Part shown: positions 22,995 through 32,161 of the stretch, piece by piece | Layout of the letters: each line of letters opens with the position of its first letter | Position numbering within the stretch: the stretch's first letter is position 1 | Assembly: GCF_024171605.1 (NCBI RefSeq) | Contig: NZ_JALKAA010000002.1 | Coordinates: 434,001-498,000 of the forward strand | Source: Pontibacter sp. HSC-36F09 | GTDB taxonomy: Bacteria > Bacteroidota > Bacteroidia > Cytophagales > Hymenobacteraceae | Length of the DNA stretch: 64,000 nucleotides | Direction of reading: 5' to 3' | The notes under the pieces: model-generated | What the model saw: only the letters and a program-made list of their open reading frames with translations | Told to the model about the DNA's origin: nothing | The model's database searches: none | Translations under genes and position numbers: made by a program

Positions 22995-25466
22995 ATGCAC
23001 ATCAAGACTCTGAGAACCCCGAAGCGCTTGGCCGCTTCGTTGCTGAGCCTGTTGCTACTGGCGGGCTCCCCGGCTCCTGTCGTTTTTGCGCAGAACGGCA
23101 ACCAGGCCATCACCGGCTACCAGCGACCACCCGAGGCCATTGCCTCTATTATCGACGCGCCTTCTACACCAAATGTCAGCATTAATTCCAAAGGCGACTG
23201 GATGCTGCTGCTTGAGCGGGCAGGCTACCCCAGCATAGAGGAGCTTGCGCAACCTGAAAGCCGTCTGGCTGGACTCCGCATCAACCCCGCCACTAACGGG
23301 CAGAGCCGCGCCACTTTTATCAACAATATCAAGCTAAAGCAGGTGAATGGCGGCCAGGAGTTTGAGCTGGCAGGTATACCGCAAAATGCCCAGATCTCTT
23401 ACGTAACCTGGTCGCCGGACGAAAAACAGATCGCTTTCACCATCACCAAAGCCAATGGCATCGAACTGTGGACAGCAGGTATAGCCGACCGACAGGCGCG
23501 CAAGCTAACTGACGCCGCCTTGAACGATGCGTATAGCGGCAGTCCATTCTCGTGGTTGCCGGATAGCAAGTCGCTGCTCGTGAAGTTTGTGGACGAGAAG
23601 CGTGGCGAAATGCCAAAGGCTAACCTGGTACCAACGGGCCCGAACATTCAGCAAAACATTGGTAAGGCAAATCCTTCGCGCACCTACCAGGATCTGCTCA
23701 AGAACAAGTACGACGAGCAGCTTTTCGACTACTACATGCAGACCCAGCTGAAGCTGGTGAGCCTGGACGGAAAACAGCAAAATGTAGGTCAGGCCGGCAT
23801 TATCAAGAGTGCCGACGTATCGCCGGATGGGCAGTACCTGCTCGTGGAAACGATCCAGAAACCTTACTCATACCTGGTGCCGCACTATTACTTCCCTTAC
23901 AATGTGGAGGTGTGGGGCCGTGATGGTAAAGTAGTGAAGCAATTGTCCCAACTGCCACTCGCCGAAGATATTCCGATTGGTTTTGATAACGTGGCCAAAG
24001 GTCCGCGTGGCTACAACTGGCGACCTGACAAAGCGGCTACGCTCTATTGGGCAGAAGCGCAGGATGGTGGTGATGCCAGCAAAGAAGTTGCTGAGCGCGA
24101 CGTAGTGTTCATGCTGGATGCACCTTTCTCCGGAAAGCCTGCTAAACTGGCCGGTACCAAGTACCGCTATCGTGGTGTACAGTGGGGCAATAATGACTTG
24201 GCTCTTATAAACGAGCGCCTCTGGAAAACCCGCACTGAGCGCGTCGTTCGCGTGAATCCATCGAAGCCTGCGCAGGCCGGCACGGTGCTGATCGAGCGCT
24301 CTTACGAAGACGGTTACAGTGACCCGGGCAGTCCGGTATACACCAAAAACCAGTATGGCCGCAGTGTGTTGCTAACTGATAAGAAAGGTGACAACATTTA
24401 CATGATCAGTGAAGGTGGCTCACCGGAAGGCAACCGTCCGTTCCTGAGTGAATTCAACCTGAAGTCGAAAAAAGCGAAGATCCTGTTCCGCTCTGAGGCC
24501 CCTTATTACGAGCGTCCGGTGGACATCATCGATCTGAACAGCAAGCGCATCATCACCCGTCGTGAGTCGGAGCAGGAGGTGCCGAACTACTTTGTGCGTG
24601 ACCTGAACAAGAAGCGCATGACGCAGGTAACAAAATTCCCGCATCCATACCCGCAACTTCAAGGCGTGCAGAAAGAGATGCTGCAGTACGAGCGTAACGA
24701 TGGTGTGAAATTAACGGCGGTACTATACCTGCCGAAAGACTACAAGAAAGGTAGCGGAACGCTTCCGATGCTGATGTGGGCTTATCCGCGTGAGTTCAAG
24801 AATGCCGCTGCTGCCGGACAAGTGAAGAGCTCGCCTTACGAGTTTACCCGCATCAGCTCTGGTTCGCCGCTGTTCTGGGTGACGCAAGGCTATGCCGTCC
24901 TCGACCGCACGGACTTCCCGATTGTAGGGGAGGGAGATGCGCAGCCAAATGACACCTACGTGGAGCAACTGGTAGCTAGTGCCAAAGCTGCTATCGACAA
25001 GACAGTAGGTATGGGCGTGGCCGATCCGAAGCGCATTGCCGTGGGCGGACATTCTTACGGTGCTTTCATGACCGGCAACTTGCTGGCACACTCTGATCTG
25101 TTTGCCGCAGGTATAGCCCGAAGCGGAGCTTACAACCGCACGCTCACACCGTTTGGTTTCCAGCAGGAGGAGCGCACGTACTGGCAGGCACCGGAGGTAT
25201 ACAACCGCATGTCTCCGTTCTCTGCAGCTCATAAAGTTAAAACGCCTATCCTACTTATTCATGGCGAGGCTGACAACAACTCCGGTACCTTCCCGGTGCA
25301 GAGCGAGCGCTTCTACAACGCCCTGAAAGGCCACGGTGCCACCACACGACTAGTGTTCCTGCCGCACGAGAGCCACGGCTACGCAGCCCGTGAGTCAATC
25401 CTGCACATGCTGTGGGAAATGGACACCTGGCTGAACACCTACGTGAAGAACCGTCAGGTGCAGTAA
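22995..25466 (+). CDS. S9 family serine peptidase (glutamyl endopeptidase-like, S9D)
   Basis: This 823-residue secreted peptidase has a signal peptide (LLSLLLLAGSPAPVVFAQNG). A beta-propeller-type domain (about 60-560) with repeats such as YVTWSPDEKQIAFTI and ADVSPDGQYLLVE precedes an alpha/beta-hydrolase catalytic domain. The nucleophile Ser lies in GGHSYGAFMTGN, Asp in HGEADNNSGTF and His in LPHESHGY. The order and the GRXFP-type segments resemble the Bacteroidota/plant glutamyl endopeptidases of subfamily S9D. It likely digests peptides in the periplasm. It is monocistronic with a strong terminator. Confidence 0.93.
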   Translation: MHIKTLRTPKRLAASLLSLLLLAGSPAPVVFAQNGNQAITGYQRPPEAIASIIDAPSTPNVSINSKGDWMLLLERAGYPSIEELAQPESRLAGLRINPATNGQSRATFINNIKLKQVNGGQEFELAGIPQNAQISYVTWSPDEKQIAFTITKANGIELWTAGIADRQARKLTDAALNDAYSGSPFSWLPDSKSLLVKFVDEKRGEMPKANLVPTGPNIQQNIGKANPSRTYQDLLKNKYDEQLFDYYMQTQLKLVSLDGKQQNVGQAGIIKSADVSPDGQYLLVETIQKPYSYLVPHYYFPYNVEVWGRDGKVVKQLSQLPLAEDIPIGFDNVAKGPRGYNWRPDKAATLYWAEAQDGGDASKEVAERDVVFMLDAPFSGKPAKLAGTKYRYRGVQWGNNDLALINERLWKTRTERVVRVNPSKPAQAGTVLIERSYEDGYSDPGSPVYTKNQYGRSVLLTDKKGDNIYMISEGGSPEGNRPFLSEFNLKSKKAKILFRSEAPYYERPVDIIDLNSKRIITRRESEQEVPNYFVRDLNKKRMTQVTKFPHPYPQLQGVQKEMLQYERNDGVKLTAVLYLPKDYKKGSGTLPMLMWAYPREFKNAAAAGQVKSSPYEFTRISSGSPLFWVTQGYAVLDRTDFPIVGEGDAQPNDTYVEQLVASAKAAIDKTVGMGVADPKRIAVGGHSYGAFMTGNLLAHSDLFAAGIARSGAYNRTLTPFGFQQEERTYWQAPEVYNRMSPFSAAHKVKTPILLIHGEADNNSGTFPVQSERFYNALKGHGATTRLVFLPHESHGYAARESILHMLWEMDTWLNTYVKNRQVQ

Positions 25467-25490
25467 GGTATACCTATACCTTGCCTGTAA

Positions 25491-25530
25491 ACAAAATGCC
25501 CCGGCCAAACAGGTCGGGGCATTTTGTTTT
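25491..25530 (+). terminator. Terminator after S9 peptidase
   Basis: ACAAAATGCCCCG (25491-25503) pairs with CGGGGCATTTTGT (25515-25527), followed by T. Just before it, a doubled TATACC motif lies at 25467-25483. Confidence 0.9.
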
Positions 25531-25549
25531 TATACGTTAAATAAGATAT

Positions 25550-26317
25550 TTATTGATTGATCGTCTTGATCGTGTGCGGGACAATATCACGTGGCCAGTT
25601 TTGCCCGTCTACCGGCTCTTCGGCGATCTTATCGACTACTTCCATACCTTCTATCACTTCTCCAAACACTGTGTACTCCTGGTCCAGTGAGGGCTCTCCG
25701 CCGATCGTGGTGTAGAGCGCAATCTGCTGTGGGGTATACTTCATGTTGTGTTTGGCCTCTAATGCTCTTAGTTCCTGAACAGTTTTGATCTCTCCCTGCA
25801 CAATGTAAAAGTTGTGGGATGAGGATTCCTTCTCCGGGTTGCGCTCGTCGCCGTAGCGGGCCATGGCCAGGGCTCCGCGCTTGTGAATGTATTTGGGGTT
25901 GAACTCCTGCGGAATTTTGTACGCCCCGTTTTTCATGGTACGGGTATCAGAGTCACCGCCCTGCACGGCAAATCCTTTGATGACCCGGTAAAACTCCCCC
26001 TGGTCATAAAAGCCCGCTTTTGTAAGGCGCACAAAGTTGGCGCGGTGCAGCGGTGTTTCAGGGTATAGCCGCAGCTTGATATCACCGTGGCGCGTGCTGA
26101 TCAGGATCAGGCTGTCAGCGTGTTCTTTTTCGTAGGCAGTCAGTATGGCGACGGCACTCTCTGAAGTGAGCGGCTCCAGCTTGGCCTCCGTATCGGTCTC
26201 CAGATTCTCGGATTTAGTCTGTTCTTCTGTGTTGGGCTGGCAGCCTGTCAGGCTGATGAAGAAAGCGATCACCCAGAGGAGATGCCGGGGAGCGCGTGTT
26301 TTTTTCAAATAGTTCAT
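25550..26317 (-). CDS. Lipoprotein cyclophilin-type peptidyl-prolyl isomerase
   Basis: This 255-residue protein catalyses cis-trans isomerisation of prolyl bonds, here outside the cytoplasm. The Met at 26317 gives a lipoprotein signal with lipobox LTGC. The longer frame from 26383 lacks sense upstream. The cyclophilin domain begins near residue 75 (LISTRHGDIKLRLYPETPLH) with FYRVIKGFAVQGGD, HKRGALAMAR, SSSHNFYIVQ and YTVFGEVIEGMEVVDKI. A spacer of about 45 residues rich in Glu/Thr follows the lipid Cys. It has an insertion (KTVQELRALEAKHNMKYTPQ) common in Bacteroidota homologues. It assists folding of envelope proteins. Confidence 0.92.
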   Translation of the reverse strand: MNYLKKTRAPRHLLWVIAFFISLTGCQPNTEEQTKSENLETDTEAKLEPLTSESAVAILTAYEKEHADSLILISTRHGDIKLRLYPETPLHRANFVRLTKAGFYDQGEFYRVIKGFAVQGGDSDTRTMKNGAYKIPQEFNPKYIHKRGALAMARYGDERNPEKESSSHNFYIVQGEIKTVQELRALEAKHNMKYTPQQIALYTTIGGEPSLDQEYTVFGEVIEGMEVVDKIAEEPVDGQNWPRDIVPHTIKTINQ

Positions 26318-26734
26318 AACGGTGAGTTTAGTGCATCTGTTAATATAGTGAACTGTAGGTATAGGTTGCAAATAAAATTGCACCGGCTAGTCATTAAAAT
26401 AGGATTAAAATTTGACTTTTCAAGGATAGTGCTTCCTGAATGCAAACTTTGCATTACGAACAACGTATAAAGGCGGCTCCAAATATTCTGATCTTTGCAT
26501 ACACCCCAAAAAGTGCCCTGATTGCCGTGGGAGCGAGGATTTGCGCGCTAAATTCAGTGCAATTTAAATGTTGCAACAACGTGTGGCCTGCAGCTAGCGC
26601 CAGGTGCATTTCATAAAAAAGCTTCCAAAAAAATTATACTTTTATTTGGATATATAAATCTCATTCAATAGTTTGCCTTTCACTATCCTTATAATAAACC
26701 TTAAAACTTTAACTAACCTAACATTTTTACAAGT
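26318..26734. other. Intergenic region with subtilase promoter
   Basis: This is 417 bases between two divergent genes. The only strong signal is the promoter at 26646-26675. The rest shows no supportable ORF, RNA or repeat. Confidence 0.5.
26646..26675 (+). promoter_or_regulatory. Promoter of the S8 peptidase gene
   Basis: TTG at 26646-26648, a 20-base spacer and TAGTTTG at 26669-26675 (consensus TAnnTTTG with one base missing) lead to a start near 26682 and a leader of about 52 AT-rich bases. Confidence 0.55.
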
Positions 26735-27955
26735 ATGAAAAACACCTTACGCGTTAAGAACGTTCTGCGTTCTGTCCTATTTGGCGCAGCTCTCTCTACT
26801 GCTGCCGTTTCGTTTACCTCTTGCGACTCTGAGGCCCCTGAAGCAACTGAAGTAGCAGAGAATTTACAGACCTCCACCCAAAATGGAGCTGTTATTAAAG
26901 GCCAATACATTGTAGTATTTAAGAAAGATGCCAATCAGCGTCTGGATGGTACTGTTACTTATGCCGAGCGTGTAGGCGCAGTGCGTGAAATGGGCCAGGA
27001 ATTACTCTCCTCTAAAGGTATTTCCAATGCAACAATTGAGCAGGCCTATGGTCAGGCATTAGTAGGTGTGGCAGTAAAACTGTCGGATGACCAGGTGGAC
27101 GCGCTCCGTAGCGACAGCCGTGTAGATTATATCGAGCCAGACAGAATTGTGATGCTGGCGAAGCCAGGAACAGGTGGCGGCGGTTCTGCAGCCCAGACAG
27201 TGCCTTACGGCATTGCCCGTGTGGGTTATGGTGACGGTACCGGTAAAACTGCCTGGGTGATTGACTCAGGTATAGACCTTGACCACCCAGACCTGAAAGT
27301 GGATGTTAACCGCAGCAGAACGTTCTTTACCTCTGGTAGAGATGCTGGCTCAGCTGACGATGGCAACGGACACGGCACACACGTAGCAGGTACGATTGCC
27401 GCTCTTAATAACTCCATCGGTGTGATCGGTGTGGCACATGGCGCTACAGTAGTAGCCGTAAAAGTGCTGGACTCACGCGGTAGTGGTTCTTACTCTGGCG
27501 TAATCGCTGGTGTTGACTATGTGGCTTCGGCTGCTCAGTCTGGCGACGTGGCCAACATGAGCTTGGGTGGCCCAACTTCTCAGGCATTGGATGACGCAAT
27601 TATTGCTGCTGCCAACAAGGGGGTTAAGTTCGCCCTGGCTGCCGGTAACGAGTCTACGCACGCTAACAACTCGTCTCCTGCACGTGTAAACCATGCTAAC
27701 GTGTACACAGTTTCTGCCATGAACTCTTCTGACTCATGGGCCAGTTTCTCTAACTATGGCAACCCGCCGGTAGACGTTTGCGCACCTGGTGTGAGCATCA
27801 ACTCTACCTGGAAAGGTGGTGGTTATAACACGATCAGCGGCACATCTATGGCGTCTCCGCACGTAGCAGGTCTCCTGCTGCACGGACCACTTAGAACAAG
27901 CGGCACTGTGAAGAACGATCCGGACGGAAACCCAGATCCAATTGCAGTGAAGTAA
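26735..27955 (+). CDS. Subtilisin-like S8 serine peptidase with I9 prodomain, lipoprotein signal
   Basis: This 406-residue secreted peptidase has an N-terminal signal ending in a lipobox-like SFTSC, so it may be lipid-anchored before processing. It is followed by an inhibitor-I9 prodomain (about 50-140: GQYIVVFKKDANQ ... SRVDYIEPDRIV) and the catalytic domain from about 155. The triad is Asp in WVIDSGIDLDHPD, His in GNGHGTHVAGT and Ser in SGTSMASPHVAGLL. The autocatalytically removed prodomain keeps it inactive until export. The C-terminal tail is short and ends with an Asp/Pro-rich stretch. The gene is monocistronic with its own promoter and terminator. Confidence 0.95.
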   Translation: MKNTLRVKNVLRSVLFGAALSTAAVSFTSCDSEAPEATEVAENLQTSTQNGAVIKGQYIVVFKKDANQRLDGTVTYAERVGAVREMGQELLSSKGISNATIEQAYGQALVGVAVKLSDDQVDALRSDSRVDYIEPDRIVMLAKPGTGGGGSAAQTVPYGIARVGYGDGTGKTAWVIDSGIDLDHPDLKVDVNRSRTFFTSGRDAGSADDGNGHGTHVAGTIAALNNSIGVIGVAHGATVVAVKVLDSRGSGSYSGVIAGVDYVASAAQSGDVANMSLGGPTSQALDDAIIAAANKGVKFALAAGNESTHANNSSPARVNHANVYTVSAMNSSDSWASFSNYGNPPVDVCAPGVSINSTWKGGGYNTISGTSMASPHVAGLLLHGPLRTSGTVKNDPDGNPDPIAVK

Positions 27956-27980
27956 TCCGAACCGATAGGGATAGTGATAC

Positions 27981-28015
27981 AAAACGGGCAGCTGAAAGGC
28001 TGCCCGTTTTTTTTT
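27981..28015 (+). terminator. Terminator after S8 peptidase
   Basis: AAAACGGGCAGC pairs with GCTGCCCGTTTT around a 6-base loop, followed by nine T. It overlaps by 2 bases the stop of the convergent GNAT gene. Confidence 0.92.
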
Positions 28016-28517
28016 ATGCCAAAGCTTTGCGCATCACGTAGTCGTTCATCCAATAAGGGCCAATCGGGATGTCCTCTTCCAGCAGCACCCGGTAGCCTGA
28101 GCGCTCATAAAAAGCTTTTGCCTGGTTATACTTGTTTACATTCAGGTCCAGGTAACGGGCTCCTGCCTTCTTTACCCTTTCTTCCACCGCTGTCAGCAGC
28201 AAATTGCCCAGTCCCTCACCCTGGCGCGAAGGGAGCAGGTATATCTTGTTGAGTTTGTATACAGCGTCTGAGGAATCTTTCATGGAATAGGCAGCAAAAC
28301 CGATCGGCTCCGCAGCGTCCAGCAATAAAACAAAGCGTTGACCTTCCTGCATTTGCTGTTCCAGAGCTTCGTAGGTATAGATCACCCCAAACATATACTC
28401 AATCTGTTCCCGCGAGAGAATGGCACGGTAGGTGGGCTCCCAAATAGCCTCGGCCAATTGGTGGATGGTCGGTATGTCAGTTGATGTGGCTTCCCGGATG
28501 CTGTACGTGGTATTCAT
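28014..28517 (-). CDS. GNAT family N-acetyltransferase
   Basis: This 167-residue enzyme has the GNAT fold. The acetyl-CoA pyrophosphate loop (motif A, LPSRQGEGLGNLLLTAVEE) lies at about residues 98-116, and the C-terminal YNQAKAFYERSGYRVLLE is motif B. It transfers an acetyl group from acetyl-CoA to a small-molecule or protein amine. The substrate is unknown. The promoter at 28544-28574 fits well. It is divergent from the quinone oxidoreductase. Confidence 0.9.
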   Translation of the reverse strand: MNTTYSIREATSTDIPTIHQLAEAIWEPTYRAILSREQIEYMFGVIYTYEALEQQMQEGQRFVLLLDAAEPIGFAAYSMKDSSDAVYKLNKIYLLPSRQGEGLGNLLLTAVEERVKKAGARYLDLNVNKYNQAKAFYERSGYRVLLEEDIPIGPYWMNDYVMRKALA

Positions 28518-28543
28518 GTGCGCTTATGTTGCTGTGCTGGCAA

Positions 28544-28574
28544 CGAAGATAGTTGCTCCCCTATAAAAAGCCAA
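28544..28574 (-). promoter_or_regulatory. Promoter of the GNAT gene
   Basis: Minus-strand TTG (28572-28574), a 20-base spacer and TATCTTCG (28544-28551) fit the Bacteroidota promoter with one change in the -7 box. Confidence 0.55.
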
Positions 28575-28647
28575 TGCCTGCCCCGATAGGTTTTCAGCTT
28601 AGGGCAGAAGTTATACCTTTGTATACCTATACCTTCATCCAACTACT

Positions 28648-29646
28648 ATGAGAGCCATCTACCTGGAAGCCATCAACAGCCCTTTTGTGCTGATCGAGAA
28701 AGAGAAACCTACTGCCGGAGCAGGAGAAGCCATTGTGCAGGTAAAAGCTGCCGCCCTGAACCACCGCGACGTCTGGATACAGTACGGCCGCTACTTCACC
28801 AGAGACTACCCGGCCATACTCGGGTCTGACGGTGCAGGTATAGTAACAGCAGTAGGTGAGGGGGTGGACGAGAGCTGGGTAGGGCAGGAAGTGGTGATCG
28901 ACCCTTCCACCGACTGGGGCGATAATCCGCAGGCGCACAGTAAGGCATATAAGGTGCTGGGCATGCCCGAGGACGGCACATTTGCAGACTACGTGAAAGT
29001 AAAAGCCACTAACCTGCACCGCAAGCCCGCACACCTGAGTTTTGAAGAAGCGGCTGCCCTGCCGTTGGCCGGCGTTACGGCCTACCGCGCCATGTTCACG
29101 AAGTGCGGCTTGAAAGCCGGTGAGCGGGTGCTGATAACGGGTGCCGGTGGCGGCGTGGCCCTGTTTGCCGTGCAGTTTGCGGTAGCAGCTGGAGCGGAGG
29201 TATGGGTCACATCAGGGTCGGACAAGAAGATCGAAAAGGCCAAAGAACTGGGTGCAACAGGCGGCATTAATTACAGGAAAGAAAACTGGGGCAAAGAGTT
29301 GAAAGCTATGGTTGGTGGGTTTGATGTAGCCATAGATGGGGCAGCGGGCGAAGGTTTTGTGCAACTGGTGAAACTGGCTAACCCAGGCGGGCGCATTGGC
29401 ATTTATGGCGGCACCACCGGTATGATCGGCCAAATTAACCCGGCTGAGATTTTCTGGAAGCAACTCGCCATACACGGCAGCACCATGGGCACCAACCAGG
29501 ATTTCACCGAGATGATCGCCTTTGTAGCAGAGAAGAAAGTAAAGCCCGTGGTAGATATCGTGTTCCCGCTCGAGGAAACCGAACAAGCCATGCGCTACAT
29601 GGAAGCCGGCAAGCAGTTTGGGAAAATAGTAGTGAAGATGAGCTAG
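28648..29646 (+). CDS. Medium-chain dehydrogenase/reductase, quinone oxidoreductase-like
   Basis: This 332-residue NAD(P)H-dependent oxidoreductase has an N-terminal GroES-like domain (LNHRDVWIQYGRY, LGSDGAGIVTAVGEGV). The cofactor domain carries the glycine motif in LITGAGGGVALFAVQFA. The zinc-ligand Cys cluster of alcohol dehydrogenases is absent, so it belongs with zeta-crystallin/quinone-oxidoreductase-like or enoyl-reductase-like MDR proteins. Related proteins are often labelled zinc-binding dehydrogenase by domain name only. The substrate is unknown. It is preceded by tandem TATACC motifs at 28613-28634. Confidence 0.9.
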   Translation: MRAIYLEAINSPFVLIEKEKPTAGAGEAIVQVKAAALNHRDVWIQYGRYFTRDYPAILGSDGAGIVTAVGEGVDESWVGQEVVIDPSTDWGDNPQAHSKAYKVLGMPEDGTFADYVKVKATNLHRKPAHLSFEEAAALPLAGVTAYRAMFTKCGLKAGERVLITGAGGGVALFAVQFAVAAGAEVWVTSGSDKKIEKAKELGATGGINYRKENWGKELKAMVGGFDVAIDGAAGEGFVQLVKLANPGGRIGIYGGTTGMIGQINPAEIFWKQLAIHGSTMGTNQDFTEMIAFVAEKKVKPVVDIVFPLEETEQAMRYMEAGKQFGKIVVKMS

Positions 29647-29672
29647 ATATCTGCTATAAACTGAATCGTTCA

Positions 29673-29754
29673 TGTTATCTCGACGATGGGAGAGATCTGG
29701 AGTCTTTCGAAGTCCGAGCAAAATTTCAGATTTCTCCCAAGGGTCGAAATGACA
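29673..29754. repeat. Dispersed inverted repeat (TCGAAATGACA type)
   Basis: The arms 29673-29700 and 29727-29754 are imperfect inverted repeats (ends TGTTATCTCGA and TCGAAATGACA) around a 26-base centre. This element type, with AGATTTCTCCC arms, is to my knowledge common between genes in Bacteroidota genomes. It could fold as a long hairpin in RNA. Confidence 0.6.
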
Positions 29755-29760
29755 AGGTAT

Positions 29761-29808
29761 AAAAGAGGAAGCCCGCTGCAGATGGATTTGCAGCGGGCTT
29801 CCTCTTTT
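29761..29808. terminator. Bidirectional terminator
   Basis: A perfect 20-bp stem (29761-29780 with 29789-29808) with an 8-base loop lies between the convergent oxidoreductase and oligopeptidase genes. It has A and T flanks suited to both strands. Confidence 0.93.
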
Positions 29809-29826
29809 TAACTCCTAATGCTATAC

Positions 29827-32031
29827 TTACTCCTTGATTCCAGCCAGTTTCAAAAAGAAAGCGTACTGCAAGGCTGTTTCGCGGTAGGGTTGGAAACGGC
29901 CGGAAGCACCGCCGTGTCCTGCTTCCATGTTGGTCTGGAAGAGTACCAGGTTATCGTCGGTCTTTAACTCGCGGAGCTTGGCTACCCACTTGGCGGGCTC
30001 AAAATATTGTACCTGCGAGTCGTGCAGACCGGTGGTTACGAGCATGTTCGGGTAGTCTTTGGCTTCCACGTTGTCGTAAGGGGAGTAGGAAAGCATGTAA
30101 TCGTAGGCGTCTTTCTTGGCCGGGTTGCCCCACTCGTCAAACTCACCGGTGGTCAGTGGAATGCTGGTGTCGAGCATGGTGGTGACCACATCCACAAACG
30201 GTACGGCGGCGTGCATGCCTTCATACAGGTCTGGACGCATGTTGGCAACAGCGCCTATTAACAGGCCTCCGGCGCTACCGCCCTGCGCAAAAAGCTTATC
30301 CGGATTGGTATAACCTTGCTTGATCAGGTATTCCGACACATCAATGAAGTCGGTGAAGGTGTTTTTCTTCTTCATCAGTTTGCCATGCTCATACCACTGG
30401 CGCCCCATTTCCTGGCCACCACGAATGTGCGCAATAGCATACACAAAGCCACGATCAAGTAAGCTCAGACGAACGGAGCTAAACCCAGGGTTCATGCTGA
30501 TACCATAAGAGCCGTAAGCGTACTGCAGGGTCGGGTTGTTGCCATCGAGCTTCAGGCCTTTGCGGTATACCAATGAGACTGGAATCTTAGTGCCATCTTT
30601 GGCGGTGGCGTAAATACGCTTGGATTCGTAGTTGTTCTTGTCGAAATCACCCACCACTTCCTGTTCTTTCAGCAGGGTTTTCTGCTTCGTTTCCATGTTG
30701 TAGTCAAACGTGGAGCTTGGGGTGGTAAGCGAACTGTACACATAGCGCAGCACTTTGCTGTCGAAATCAGGGTTGATGCTGATGCCGGCGGTATAAGCTT
30801 CTTCTCCGAAATCCACGTAATAGTCTGTTTTCGGGTCATTCCATTTCTTCACGCGCAGCTCCGTGAGGCCGTTCTTGCGCTCCTGCAGCACCAGGTAGTC
30901 TTTGAAGATCTCAGCCTCTTCCAGGTACGTGTCAGCACGGTGTGGAATTACTTCTTTCCAGTTCTGTTTGGTGGTTTTGCCCACCGGGGTTTTCATCAGC
31001 TTAAAGTTGGTCGCGCCGTCTTTGTTGGTGCGGATGTAGAAGCTGTCGCCGAAATGGTCGACGCTGTACTCAAGACCGCGCTCGCGTGGCTGAATAACTT
31101 TAGGAGTGGCTGTTGGCTTGGCAGCATCAACAAAACGGTATTCCTGCGAGAGTGTGCTGCTAGAGCCGATGATGATGTACTTGTCTGACTTGGTCTTATA
31201 CACAAACGTGCTGAACGTCTCATCAGCTTCGTGGTATACCTCCTTGTCCTGCGATGTGGGAGTGCCCAGGGTATGGCGGAAAATCTTGAAAGAACGCAAA
31301 GACGGGTCCTTCATGGTATAGAAAATGGTCTTGTTGTCGTTCGCCCACACCGCACCACCTGTGGTGTTGGGTATACGGTCAGGCAGCATTTCGCCGGTCT
31401 GCAGATTTTTGAAGCGGAGGGTATACTGGCGGCGGCTTACGGTGTCCTCCCCGAAAGCTACCAAATGGTTATCCGGGCTCACGTTCATGCCAGCGGCAGC
31501 ATAATAGCTCTTGCCCTCGGCGCGTTCGTTGGCGTTCACCATGATTTCTTCCTTGGCATCCAGGCTCCCCTTTTTGCGGGCATATATCGGATACTCTTTG
31601 CCGGCCTCAAAGCGCGTATAATAGAAGTAACCGTTCTTCTTATAGGGGACAGACTCGTCGGTTTGCTTGATACGGCCCACAATCTCGTTGAAGAGCTTTT
31701 CCTGAAGCGCTTCCGTATCGGCCATTACCTGCTTGGTGTATGCGTTTTCGGCGTTCAGGTAGGCGATCACTTCCGGGTTCTCGCGCTCGTTCATCCAGTA
31801 GTAATTGTCCACACGAGTATGGCCGTGCGCCGTGAGTTCTTTTGGTTTCTTGGCAGCGACAGGCGGTTGCGGCTGCGCGACATCAGCGTTTGCCGTGGTG
31901 TCGGCTGCCTGCTCAGTCGTGGCCGTCTCGGTTGTGGTGGGTTGTTGTGTGGTGCTGCAGGCTGTGCCCGCCAGCAAGCAAGCCGATAGCAGTAGGGCCG
32001 GAGCCGTTGTGCTGTTGTGTCCTTTTTTCAT
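29827..32031 (-). CDS. Oligopeptidase B-like S9A serine peptidase, lipoprotein
   Basis: This 734-residue prolyl oligopeptidase-family enzyme starts with a lipobox (LLAGTACST), then a Thr/Gln-rich tether. An N-terminal segment and seven-bladed propeller (about 70-480) cover an alpha/beta-hydrolase domain. The nucleophile Ser is in AQGGSAGGLLIGA, Asp in TGLHDSQVQYFEPAKW and His in EAGHGGASGRF. The motif EFDEWGNP matches oligopeptidase B (protease II), which cleaves after basic residues in short peptides. Together with the S9D enzyme at 22995 it suggests peptide scavenging at the cell envelope. It is divergent from the ACBP gene. Confidence 0.94.
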   Translation of the reverse strand: MKKGHNSTTAPALLLSACLLAGTACSTTQQPTTTETATTEQAADTTANADVAQPQPPVAAKKPKELTAHGHTRVDNYYWMNERENPEVIAYLNAENAYTKQVMADTEALQEKLFNEIVGRIKQTDESVPYKKNGYFYYTRFEAGKEYPIYARKKGSLDAKEEIMVNANERAEGKSYYAAAGMNVSPDNHLVAFGEDTVSRRQYTLRFKNLQTGEMLPDRIPNTTGGAVWANDNKTIFYTMKDPSLRSFKIFRHTLGTPTSQDKEVYHEADETFSTFVYKTKSDKYIIIGSSSTLSQEYRFVDAAKPTATPKVIQPRERGLEYSVDHFGDSFYIRTNKDGATNFKLMKTPVGKTTKQNWKEVIPHRADTYLEEAEIFKDYLVLQERKNGLTELRVKKWNDPKTDYYVDFGEEAYTAGISINPDFDSKVLRYVYSSLTTPSSTFDYNMETKQKTLLKEQEVVGDFDKNNYESKRIYATAKDGTKIPVSLVYRKGLKLDGNNPTLQYAYGSYGISMNPGFSSVRLSLLDRGFVYAIAHIRGGQEMGRQWYEHGKLMKKKNTFTDFIDVSEYLIKQGYTNPDKLFAQGGSAGGLLIGAVANMRPDLYEGMHAAVPFVDVVTTMLDTSIPLTTGEFDEWGNPAKKDAYDYMLSYSPYDNVEAKDYPNMLVTTGLHDSQVQYFEPAKWVAKLRELKTDDNLVLFQTNMEAGHGGASGRFQPYRETALQYAFFLKLAGIKE

Positions 32032-32161
32032 AGTGTGTATTTTTTATACAGAATATAAAAATAAGGAAAATATTGGAAACTCAATTATAAAATAAAGTTA
32101 TGCATGCAGCGTATTTTTTTATACCTTGTCACCACTAAAAAAACGATTAATCTAGCACACT

